7,025 nucleotides of DNA from Candidatus Omnitrophota bacterium. Lineage in GTDB: Bacteria; Omnitrophota; Gorgyraeia; Aquiviventales; Aquiviventaceae. The position numbers were made by a program, and so were the translations under genes. This document shows positions 1-5,296 of this stretch, piece after piece. Within the stretch, counting starts at the first letter, position 1. Each line of letters opens with the position of its first letter. The notes beneath the pieces were generated by a model, which was not told the origin of the DNA, did no database searches, and saw only the letters and a program-made list of their open reading frames with translations. Location: the NCBI GenBank assembly GCA_016180605.1, contig JACPAW010000097.1, positions 1-7,025 of the forward strand. Reading direction: 5' to 3'.

Positions 1-1
1 C

Positions 2-1375
2 AAGGCAGCCCGCGCGTATGTTCTGCAGCGTGGGGTTACCGAGGAAGCCCGCAAGCGTTTTCGGTTGGGATTGGCTCCAGCGGGATGGGACAACTTGATC
101 GGGACATTCAGACGCTCGGGGGTCCCGGAGGATCTGGTTGAGCCAGCTGGTCTTCTGGTGCGCGGGAAATCCGGGTATTACGATCGGTTCCGCAGTCGGC
201 TTATGTTTCCTATTATGGATTTGCGTTCTCGAACCATTGGGTTTGGCGGGCGCAGTCTCGATGGACAGGATCCTAAATATTTAAACAGTCCCGAAACCCT
301 GCTGTATTCCAAAGGACGGCAGCTTTTCGGGCTTGCCCAGGCAAAAGATTCGATTATCCAGAAAAAAACCGCGATTGTGGTAGAAGGCTATTTTGATTGC
401 GTGGTACTCTTTAGCGCAGGAGTCACAAACGTGATTTCTCCATCAGGTACTGCACTGACGTTGGAACAAGTTCGATTATTGAAGCGCTACGCGGAACGCG
501 TCATTTTAGCCTTCGATGCGGATGCCGCAGGGGAGTTGGCAACCCTGCGCGGAATTGACCTTTTGGTGGAGGCGGGGTTGAATGTGGCTGTTGCCCAGTT
601 TCCATCAGGAACGGATCCCGATGAATACGTGCGCGCGCATGGCAAAGCACAGCTGGAACGGCTGCTTGAAAACAGCATCAATCTGTTTGAGGTCTTAATG
701 CAGAGTGCTCTGCGCAAGCATCCTGGAAGTACCGTGGAAGTAAAGGTGCGCGCGGCTCAGTTTGTGTTGCCCACGTTGGCCAAAGTTCCCGATGCCATAC
801 TGCGCAGCGAATATGTTAGACAGCTCGCAGAACGCTTATCTCTTAATGAGCAAGCAGTGGCCCAGGAGTTGTCCAAAATCGCTTCCGGGCGTTCCTCTGA
901 GCCTAAAGATATAGGAATCCAGGCCAGTGCGGCAAGCTCTGTGCCAGCACCCGCAGTGGAGCAATTGTTGGTAGGGCTCGTATTGGATGATCCTAGCCGG
1001 TACAGCAAGCTTCAAGAAGAGCTTCCATTGAGTGCGGTGACCGATTTGTCTTTGCGAAAAATGCTGTCATTGATCGGACAGTGGTGTGAGCAACAAGTCA
1101 TAACGGCTGCTCAAATCGTTTCGCGCCTGGGTACAAATGGAGAAAAGGCAACTGCGGCTGCTCTGGTCGAGTTGGCTCAGACGGTTTTATCTAAAGAGGA
1201 AGCGCTTGAAGACTGCATTCGTAGGCTTAAGGCAGCAGCACACAAGCGGCAGTTGCAGCTGTTACGGCAGCGAATCGAAGTCGCACAAACTCAAGGACAA
1301 CAGGAAGAAACCCATGAATTACTTACCGCATACCAACAGTTCCTTAAACCCTCGAAAGCCCAAGAGGCGTTTTGA
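2..1375 (+). CDS. dnaG: DNA primase DnaG, C-terminal part (5' end outside window)
   Basis: DnaG makes the short RNA primers that start leading and lagging strands at the replication fork, working with the DnaB helicase. The reading frame is open from base 2, so the gene begins upstream. 457 residues are visible, and the N-terminal zinc-binding domain and the start of the catalytic core are missing. The core motif DPKYLNSPET lies near residues 89-98. The TOPRIM domain follows, with the glutamate of VVEGYFD at about residue 128, the metal-binding DxD of FDADAAG at about 172-174, and DPDEYV near 205-210. The roughly 170 C-terminal residues are helical and charged, as expected for the helicase-interacting domain. 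The TGA stop at 1373-1375 abuts and partly overlaps the Shine-Dalgarno of rpoD, so the two genes are probably co-transcribed. Identification is firm from the TOPRIM motifs and the rpoD neighbour. Confidence 0.96.
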   Translation, partial: KAARAYVLQRGVTEEARKRFRLGLAPAGWDNLIGTFRRSGVPEDLVEPAGLLVRGKSGYYDRFRSRLMFPIMDLRSRTIGFGGRSLDGQDPKYLNSPETLLYSKGRQLFGLAQAKDSIIQKKTAIVVEGYFDCVVLFSAGVTNVISPSGTALTLEQVRLLKRYAERVILAFDADAAGELATLRGIDLLVEAGLNVAVAQFPSGTDPDEYVRAHGKAQLERLLENSINLFEVLMQSALRKHPGSTVEVKVRAAQFVLPTLAKVPDAILRSEYVRQLAERLSLNEQAVAQELSKIASGRSSEPKDIGIQASAASSVPAPAVEQLLVGLVLDDPSRYSKLQEELPLSAVTDLSLRKMLSLIGQWCEQQVITAAQIVSRLGTNGEKATAAALVELAQTVLSKEEALEDCIRRLKAAAHKRQLQLLRQRIEVAQTQGQQEETHELLTAYQQFLKPSKAQEAF

Positions 1376-1381
1376 AGGAGG
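1375..1381 (+). promoter_or_regulatory. Ribosome binding site that fixes the rpoD start
   Basis: AAGGAGG is a near-perfect Shine-Dalgarno, 7 bases before the ATG at 1389. Its first base is the last base of the dnaG stop codon. The in-frame ATGs further upstream (1137, 1314) lie inside dnaG and lack such a site, so 1389 is the likely start. Ribosomes ending dnaG would arrive exactly at the rpoD entry site, which suggests translational coupling (inference). Confidence 0.85.
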
Positions 1382-1388
1382 CCATGAT

Positions 1389-2981
1389 ATGCCGCCACAG
1401 ACCATAAACCGCAAACCGATCAGTGAGCGTCTGGCACAGGTGATTACGGCCGGACGCGACAAAGGTCGGTTGACCTATGATGAGCTGAACAACCTATTGC
1501 CGGAAGACGTTGCCTCTCCTGAGGAGATCGATGAGCTTCTCGTTCTCTTGGGAAAGGAACATATCGAAATCGTCGAAAAGCCAGTAAGCACCGAGGCTCA
1601 GTTGGAGGAGAAAGAAGAAAAAGAGCAAAGGGAAGAGGAGGCAGCTGAGCTTGCCGAGGTGGGACAACAGTTGGATGATCCGGTTAAAATGTATCTGCGC
1701 CAAATGGGTCAGATTTCGCTTTTAACGCGCGAGCAGGAGCTGGCGCTGGCGAAGAAGATCGAAGCGACGGAAATCGCTTACCGTGAAGCGGTTCTACGGC
1801 TTCCCATTGCACGGCGGGAAATCCTCAGGCTCACCGACATCTTGATTGCTGGGGAAATGAACCCAGAGGACTATTCCAAGGACGATCCGAACTTAAAGCG
1901 GGAGGAGCTCGTGGCACAGTTGACCGATTTGCGCAAGCGCCTGAAAGCAGCGCGTAGCAAGACAAAATCGCGCAAGGTCATCGAAGCCTACCATTTGACC
2001 ATACAGGCTATCGAATGGATCGTATCTCAGGTCAGGCGCTATCTGCGAGCAGCCGAGCAGACGGAGAGACAGATTGCCCAGCAGAAGCGAGCCGGCCGCG
2101 GAAAATCCCTGGCGCGCGTGCGGCAGCTTCATCAGAAACTCAGGGAACAACTGCGCCAATTAGGGCAGCCGACACTCGTGGTGCGTGCTGCGCTTCGGGA
2201 TATTGAACTTAAAGAAATGGAATACACGCGTGCCAAGAAAGCACTCGTAGAAGCAAACCTGCGGTTGGTGGTCAGTATTGCCAAGAAGTATACCAACCGC
2301 GGCCTCTCCTTCTTGGATCTGATTCAAGAGGGAAATATCGGGCTGATGAAGGCGGTCGAAAAGTTCGAGTATCAGCGCGGGTATAAATTCTCCACTTATG
2401 CAACGTGGTGGATTCGGCAAGCGATTACCCGTTCCATTGCCGATCAGGCTCGGACCATTCGTATTCCTGTTCACATGACGGAGACGATCAATAAGCTCAT
2501 CCGCGTTTCGCGGGCGATTGTTCAAGAAACAGGAAGAGAGCCACTTCCGGAGGAGATTGCTCGTTCCACGGGGGTGCCCGTGGATAAGGTGCGCGGGATT
2601 TTTAAAATTGCGCAGGAGCCTATCTCGTTGCAGACGCCGATTGGAGAAGATGGGGACACGCACTTTGGGGATTTCATCGAAGATAAGCGTGCCGTCTCCC
2701 CGGCCAATGCCACAGCTTACAGCATGCTCAAGGAGCAAATCGGAGACGTTCTGGTGACTCTTTCGGAGCGGGAGCGGCATGTCTTACAGCTGCGCTTTGG
2801 ACTGCAAGATGGTTCTCCAAGAACGCTGGAAGAAGTAGGACAGATGTTTAATGTCACCCGTGAACGGGTGCGCCAGATTGAGGCAAAGGCACTGCGGAAA
2901 TTGCGGCATCCCACGCGAAGTCGCCGGCTGCGGAATTTCTTGGAACTGACCTTCGCTCAAGATCGCGGAAGCATTGTCTGA
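1389..2981 (+). CDS. rpoD: Primary sigma factor RpoD (sigma-70/SigA)
   Basis: This is the housekeeping sigma subunit that directs RNA polymerase to promoters. The 530-residue protein starts at ATG 1389 behind a strong ribosome binding site. Region 1.1 occupies about residues 5-65, followed by a very acidic linker (about 70-97). Region 1.2 begins at DDPVKMYLRQMG (about 96-107). A helical, basic non-conserved segment of about 150 residues separates 1.2 from region 2, as in group 1 sigmas of many Gram-negative lineages. Region 2 (about 286-357) carries the core-binding LRLVVSIAKKY motif and the aromatic FSTYATWWIRQAI motif for -10 recognition and melting. Region 3 spans about 358-431. Region 4 (about 446-520) has a helix-turn-helix with VTRERVRQIE at 489-498 for the -35 box. 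Region 1.1 together with a complete region 4 marks it as the primary sigma rather than an alternative one. It follows dnaG without a terminator. Confidence 0.96.
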   Translation: MPPQTINRKPISERLAQVITAGRDKGRLTYDELNNLLPEDVASPEEIDELLVLLGKEHIEIVEKPVSTEAQLEEKEEKEQREEEAAELAEVGQQLDDPVKMYLRQMGQISLLTREQELALAKKIEATEIAYREAVLRLPIARREILRLTDILIAGEMNPEDYSKDDPNLKREELVAQLTDLRKRLKAARSKTKSRKVIEAYHLTIQAIEWIVSQVRRYLRAAEQTERQIAQQKRAGRGKSLARVRQLHQKLREQLRQLGQPTLVVRAALRDIELKEMEYTRAKKALVEANLRLVVSIAKKYTNRGLSFLDLIQEGNIGLMKAVEKFEYQRGYKFSTYATWWIRQAITRSIADQARTIRIPVHMTETINKLIRVSRAIVQETGREPLPEEIARSTGVPVDKVRGIFKIAQEPISLQTPIGEDGDTHFGDFIEDKRAVSPANATAYSMLKEQIGDVLVTLSERERHVLQLRFGLQDGSPRTLEEVGQMFNVTRERVRQIEAKALRKLRHPTRSRRLRNFLELTFAQDRGSIV

Positions 2982-3014
2982 AAAGACGACCTTCGACCTC
3001 TCCGTTGAACACGT

Positions 3015-3086
3015 GGGCTGGTAGCTCAATGGTAGAGCAGCTGGCTCATAACCAGTTGGTCGGAGGTTCGATCCCTCCCCGGCCCA
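3015..3086 (+). tRNA. tRNA with anticodon CAT (elongator Met, or Ile2 after lysidine modification)
   Basis: A complete 72-base cloverleaf can be folded by hand. The acceptor stem is 3015-3021 with 3079-3085 (one G-T pair). The D arm is 3024-3038 with a short 7-base loop. The anticodon stem is 3040-3044 with 3052-3056, and the anticodon CAT sits at 3047-3049. The T arm is 3062-3078 with loop TTCGATC, and the discriminator is A3086. CCA is not encoded, since CTC follows, so it must be added by nucleotidyltransferase. The G1-C72 pair and the absence of three G-C pairs in the anticodon stem exclude an initiator. Elongator Met and TilS-modified Ile2 cannot be separated with certainty by eye. It lies 33 bases after rpoD with no terminator between, so it may share that transcript. 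Confidence 0.95.
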
Positions 3087-3096
3087 CTCGTTTTTC
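3069..3096 (+). repeat. Direct repeat copy 1: 3' end of the CAT tRNA plus 10 flanking bases
   Basis: These 28 bases recur exactly at 3283-3310, giving a 214-bp offset. Copy 1 covers the T-loop, the T-stem 3' strand, the acceptor 3' strand and the discriminator base, and then the flanking CTCGTTTTTC. The match continues weakly for a few more bases (CTGATA against CTTATA). This copy belongs to the intact tRNA gene. Confidence 0.95.
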
Positions 3097-3282
3097 ACTG
3101 ATAGCAACGGAGGGATCGAAAGGAGCCGCGGCTTAAATTAAAGTCGGTGCGACGATAGGAGCCCTTCGACTCAGCATTCGGCTTCGCTCAGGGCAAATGG
3201 TGAGCGAAGTCGAACCAGAGCACCGACATTCCTTGGGAGCGGCGAATGGCGACCCGGAACGAGCGTAGCGAGGGGAGGGCGC
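3097..3282. mobile_element. 186-bp palindrome-rich insert between the two copies of the tRNA 3' end (possible non-autonomous element)
   Basis: The segment has no convincing coding potential but has layered symmetry. An 8-bp inverted repeat, GTCGGTGC at 3143-3150 and GCACCGAC at 3220-3227, encloses a 7-bp pair (3165-3171 with 3208-3214) and a 9-bp hairpin (3182-3190 with 3201-3209). GGAGGGATCG at 3109-3118 is the exact inverse of bases 3283-3292 in the second tRNA-end copy and also of the tRNA T-arm, giving the insert terminal-inverted-repeat-like ends. An 8-bp stem, 3272-3279 with 3287-3294, spans the right junction. The motifs resemble the dispersed palindromes rich in TTCGACT and GAGCGAAGTCGAA seen in many bacterial genomes (recollection, not checked). 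No transposase or integrase is present. Calling it a mobile element is inference. Confidence 0.5.
3143..3227. repeat. Nested inverted repeat (imperfect 85-bp hairpin)
   Basis: The outer arms 3143-3150 and 3220-3227 are perfect over 8 bp. Inner pairs are TTCGACT (3165-3171) with AGTCGAA (3208-3214), and CTTCGCTCA (3182-3190) with TGAGCGAAG (3201-3209), which share two bases and are therefore partly alternative. GCCCT at 3161-3165 can instead pair with AGGGC at 3190-3194. It reads as a REP-like unit inside the 186-bp insert. Confidence 0.8.
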
Positions 3283-3310
3283 CGATCCCTCCCCGGCCCA
3301 CTCGTTTTTC
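3283..3310 (+). repeat. Direct repeat copy 2: detached 3' end of the CAT tRNA
   Basis: This is an exact copy of 3069-3096 with no 5' tRNA half in front of it; the preceding bases cannot complete a cloverleaf. It therefore looks like a duplicated attachment-site or target remnant. It is followed directly by GCTTATAATAG, which may be the original sequence downstream of the tRNA. Confidence 0.93.
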
Positions 3311-3313
3311 GCT

Positions 3314-3319
3314 TATAAT
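3314..3319 (+). promoter_or_regulatory. Possible -10 box for tRNA-Val
   Basis: TATAAT matches the consensus sigma-70 -10 box exactly and lies 29 bases before the truncated tRNA-Val copy at 3349. No -35-like hexamer is visible at the right distance; the region there is GC-rich and belongs to the duplicated tRNA end. The placement fits a promoter that drove tRNA-Val when the gene began at 3349. It is weak evidence on its own. Confidence 0.35.
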
Positions 3320-3348
3320 AGAAAGGGCATTTTTGATTTAGAAATCGA

Positions 3349-3365
3349 GGGCGCATAGCTCAGCT
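3349..3365 (+). pseudogene. Truncated copy of the tRNA-Val 5' end (17 bases)
   Basis: The sequence equals the first 17 bases of tRNA-Val (3415-3431): the acceptor 5' strand, positions 8-9, the D-stem 5' strand and the start of the D-loop. The match then breaks into an unrelated hairpin. It cannot form a tRNA. It forms a direct repeat with the intact gene, offset by 66 bp. Confidence 0.93.
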
Positions 3366-3414
3366 TCCGCCAAAGTGCCTGGCGGACCTACTATGAGGCA
3401 AGGAGGGAAACTCT
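3366..3414. repeat. 49-bp insert with a hairpin between the two tRNA-Val 5' ends
   Basis: A perfect 6-bp stem, TCCGCC at 3366-3371 with GGCGGA at 3381-3386 and a 9-base loop, begins exactly where the tRNA match stops. A 28-base tail reaches the intact tRNA start. With the 17-bp direct repeats on both sides, it has the layout of a small insertion with target duplication. The origin is inferred. Confidence 0.6.
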
Positions 3415-3488
3415 GGGCGCATAGCTCAGCTGGTTAGAGCGCATGCCTCACATGCATGAGGTCAGAGGTTCAAGTCCTCTTGCGCCCA
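3415..3488 (+). tRNA. tRNA-Val (anticodon CAC)
   Basis: This 74-base cloverleaf has nearly perfect stems. The acceptor GGGCGCA (3415-3421) pairs with TGCGCCC (3481-3487), and the D stem is GCTC/GAGC with a 9-base loop. The anticodon stem CATGC/GCATG has loop CTCACAT, giving anticodon CAC, which reads GUG valine codons. The T arm is AGAGG-TTCAAGT-CCTCT and the discriminator is A3488. CCA is not encoded. A partial copy of its 5' end lies 66 bp upstream, so its promoter or 5' leader may have been displaced by an insertion. A perfect stem-loop begins at the very next base. Confidence 0.97.
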
Positions 3489-3517
3489 GATCGTTTTCGG
3501 CAAAGCCGAAAACGATC
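3489..3517. repeat. Perfect 13-bp stem-loop directly after tRNA-Val
   Basis: Bases 3489-3501 pair without mismatch with 3505-3517 around an AAA loop. There is no T-run after the right arm on the + strand, so it is not a classic intrinsic terminator, although the stem could still pause polymerase, protect a 3' end or mark a processing site. It abuts the tRNA discriminator base, where 3'-end maturation takes place. Confidence 0.8.
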
Positions 3518-3587
3518 AGAGCATTTGAGATTAGAGCATTGGAAATTGGGCAAGAAAAAATCTCAAATGTGGTCTAATGCTCCAATG
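3518..3587. repeat. Degenerate short repeats and inverted repeat before the zinc-ribbon gene
   Basis: AGAGCATT occurs at 3518-3525 and again at 3533-3540, a 15-base period. AATGCTC at 3576-3582 is its inverse. CATTTGAGATT at 3522-3532 is perfectly inverted at 3559-3569 (11 bp, 26-base spacer). This non-coding A/T-rich stretch looks like a decayed minisatellite or interspersed repeat and may fold in the leader of the next gene. Confidence 0.6.
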
Positions 3588-3607
3588 TTCTCATTTCAAA
3601 GGAAATC

Positions 3608-4333
3608 ATGGAAACAACGAATTCACTCGATGTACTCAGACAGCTTCAAACGCTGGATGCACAGCTTTACCGTCTTCGACGAGAGAAGCAGCAAAAGCCA
3701 GTCGAATTAGAACAAGTTAAGTCCGAAGTCGCCTCCCAAGAAGCAGAGTCCAAATCCGTGGAAAGCAAATTCAAGGATTTGCAACTGGCACAGAAAGAAG
3801 ATGAGCTGGACTTGGAATCTCGCGAGGCCAATATCCGAAAGCTTCAATCGCAGTTGTTTCAGTTGAAGACGAATAAAGAATACACTGCCATGCAACATGA
3901 GATCGACTCGCTTAAGGCGGACAAATCGCTGCTTGAGGAAGCCATTTTAAGGCGCTTCGATGCCACAGACCAAGTGGCTAAAGAACGGCAGCTCCAGACA
4001 CAGCGGCTGACGGCAGCGCAGCAGAAGCTGGAGAAAGAGCGGGTACGCCTCAATCAAGAATTGGAACTCTTGAATCAGAAGATCGCGGAAATAGAAGAAC
4101 AGCGCAAAACGCTCACACCGGCCATCCAGCCGGAACTATTGACTATTTATGAGAAAATCCTCGTCTTGCGCGATGGGTTGGCACTCGTGCCATTACTGCA
4201 GGATTCGTGCGGGGGCTGCCATCGCCGGATGCCGCCTCAGGTGGTCAATGAAGTGTTTTTGAAAACCAAGGTCGTCATGTGCGAGAGTTGCAACCGCATT
4301 CTGTATTTCGATGAAGCCCATTCGAAGCTGTAA
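3608..4333 (+). CDS. Coiled-coil protein with C-terminal C4-type zinc ribbon (DUF164/CT398-like)
   Basis: The 241-residue protein has two parts. Residues of about 5-190 are almost entirely helical, rich in Gln, Glu, Lys and Leu, and look like a long antiparallel coiled coil. The C-terminus carries a zinc ribbon with CGGC at 201-204 and CESC at 225-228, 20 residues apart. This architecture matches the family often annotated as zinc ribbon domain protein or putative nucleic-acid-binding protein, represented by chlamydial CT398. Its biochemical role is not settled, and links to secretion or sigma-factor binding have been discussed for the chlamydial member. The start ATG at 3608 follows AAAGGA (3598-3603), a modest ribosome binding site with short spacing. 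The end overlaps the next gene by 23 bp, so the two are probably translated together. The family call is good; the function is unknown. Confidence 0.85.
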   Translation: METTNSLDVLRQLQTLDAQLYRLRREKQQKPVELEQVKSEVASQEAESKSVESKFKDLQLAQKEDELDLESREANIRKLQSQLFQLKTNKEYTAMQHEIDSLKADKSLLEEAILRRFDATDQVAKERQLQTQRLTAAQQKLEKERVRLNQELELLNQKIAEIEEQRKTLTPAIQPELLTIYEKILVLRDGLALVPLLQDSCGGCHRRMPPQVVNEVFLKTKVVMCESCNRILYFDEAHSKL

Positions 4334-4745
4334 CATTCACATCGACGGCTCGAGTCTTGGGAACCCAGGTCCTTCGGGAGTGGGCATCGTTTTCTCTGAA
4401 ACAGTCGACGGGCAACAAACGGATGCCACGCGGAAATTTTCCCGCTATGTCGGCGTCACGACGAATAACGTGGCCGAGTATTTAGCGCTTTTGTATGCGC
4501 TGCAAGAAGCGCTTTTGCAAGGTTGCCGGGTGGTGTCCGTAAAGAGCGATAGCGAGCTTTTGACCCGCCAACTCAAAGGGCTTTACCGTGTCAAGAACGG
4601 GCAATTGCACTTATTGCATGGTCTGGCGAACCATTTGATCGCAGGGTTCGAAAGATTTGTTATCGAGCATGTGCCCCGCGAGCAGAATCGCCAGGCGGAT
4701 CGACTGGCGAATGATGCGGCAAGATCCGGCGGTTTGCCTTTATAA
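4311..4745 (+). CDS. rnhA: Ribonuclease HI family protein
   Basis: RNase H cuts the RNA strand of RNA-DNA hybrids, removing primers and R-loops. This 144-residue protein is a single RNase H fold. The four expected acidic catalytic residues are visible: D12 in HIDGSS, E56 in TNNVAEY, D80 in SDSELL and D130 in NRQADRLAN. The GNPGPSGVG glycine-rich turn after the first strand is typical. It lacks the basic protrusion (handle) of E. coli RNase HI, so it belongs to the shorter type seen in archaea and many bacteria, and some such members have other substrates. ATG 4311 lies inside the upstream gene, with no clear ribosome binding site, which suggests translational coupling. The symbol rnhA is given by family only. 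It lies 30 bases upstream of the RNase P RNA. Confidence 0.9.
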   Translation: MKPIRSCNIHIDGSSLGNPGPSGVGIVFSETVDGQQTDATRKFSRYVGVTTNNVAEYLALLYALQEALLQGCRVVSVKSDSELLTRQLKGLYRVKNGQLHLLHGLANHLIAGFERFVIEHVPREQNRQADRLANDAARSGGLPL

Positions 4746-4775
4746 GTTATAAGATTGTTCTTTGACTCCAGGAGA

Positions 4776-5262
4776 ATGACTCTCGAGTGGCTGGAAGGTC
4801 GCCTCGCTGATTCATCAACGGGGAGGAAAGTCCGAGCTCCTTCGGCAGCGTACCCTGATAACATCAGGGCTCTCCATTTGGTATGGGGGCGGATACTCTG
4901 CTTCGAGCAGGGCTCTGCCATCGCATGGCAGGGAAGAGCCACAGAGACGAGTATCCCCTCACCTGCCGGTGCTCGCCTATGGCGAGCTGGCCCCATTGGG
5001 GCCGGTTCGCTTTTAGCGAACTCCGGCAGGTGGGGGGAGACGTGAAACGCGGCAATCTCTACGTGGAGCAAGGCCAAAGATCCGGTTTCCGGCAGCATTG
5101 CCAGAACAGGGTGCCTCCTGATGGTTCTCGCAACGCAGAACCATGCTGGAAGGTCGGCCGCAAGAGCCTGGTGGCGACACCAGGACTAGATGGATGACCT
5201 TCACCCCCCATGGTTTGCTTGGGGGGGGGACAGAACTCGGCTTATAGGCGCTCGAGGTCAAT
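4776..5262 (+). ncRNA. rnpB: RNase P RNA, bacterial type A, with enlarged P12 region
   Basis: This is the catalytic RNA that removes 5' leaders from precursor tRNAs. Visible landmarks: P1 is 4778-4786 paired with 5251-5259 (one bulge), and P2 is AAGGTC 4795-4800 with GACCTT 5196-5201. The universal GAGGAAAGTCC block starts at 4823, and the matching ACAGAACTCGGCTTA is at 5230-5244; CCGAG pairs with CTCGG in the P4 helix. P8 is 4853-4859 with 4863-4869. A long stem is 4891-4898 with 4949-4956, followed by the conserved ACAGAGA. A 10-bp stem 4960-4969 with 5023-5032 holds three hairpins. The conserved GGAGCAAGGCCAAA is at 5065-5078. P18 is 5167-5173 with 5178-5184 and has a GCGA tetraloop. P19 is a C6/G-run hairpin at 5204-5226. 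At about 487 bases it is long for the class (usually about 350-420). Both ends are placed from P1 and may be off by a few bases. Confidence 0.95.
4960..5032 (+). other. Three-hairpin expansion of the RNase P RNA (P12 region)
   Basis: A perfect 10-bp stem (4960-4969 with 5023-5032) encloses three adjacent perfect hairpins: 4971-4987 (7-bp stem, loop TAT), 4989-5003 (6-bp stem, loop ATT) and 5005-5021 (7-bp stem, loop TTT). Linkers are a single base or a single G-T pair, so the module is a compact four-way junction. P12 is normally a single variable hairpin. Assignment to P12 is by position between the conserved ACAGAGA block and the GGAGCAAGGCC block. Confidence 0.8.
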
Positions 5263-5296
5263 TCCTGGAGTTAGTCCAAGGGTCACGGAAGATTAC

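Noticed and set aside
1137..1388. N-terminal extension of the rpoD reading frame starting at ATG 1137 or 1314
   Set aside because: It overlaps dnaG, its translation does not resemble sigma region 1.1, and an excellent ribosome binding site precedes ATG 1389.
2160..2780. Long open frame on the minus strand (206 codons)
   Set aside because: It lies wholly antisense to conserved rpoD regions 2-4. Its protein has low complexity of no known type and there is no ribosome binding site evidence.
3069..3310. Integrated genomic island between attL and attR
   Set aside because: The interval is only 214 bp and holds no integrase, excisionase or cargo. At most it is a remnant or a tiny non-autonomous element.
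3489..3517. Rho-independent terminator after tRNA-Val
   Set aside because: The stem is strong, but the bases after it are AGAGCATT rather than a U-tract.
3518..3587. CRISPR array
   Set aside because: The repeats are about 8 bases, few, degenerate and partly inverted, with no regular spacers and no cas genes nearby.
3456..3710. Open frame across tRNA-Val and the repeat region
   Set aside because: It begins inside the tRNA, runs through the hairpin and degenerate repeats, and overlaps the zinc-ribbon gene in another frame.
4583..5098. Minus-strand frame of 171 codons, and + strand frames inside 4755-5197
   Set aside because: These cover the RNase P RNA, whose conserved bases and pairings explain the sequence.
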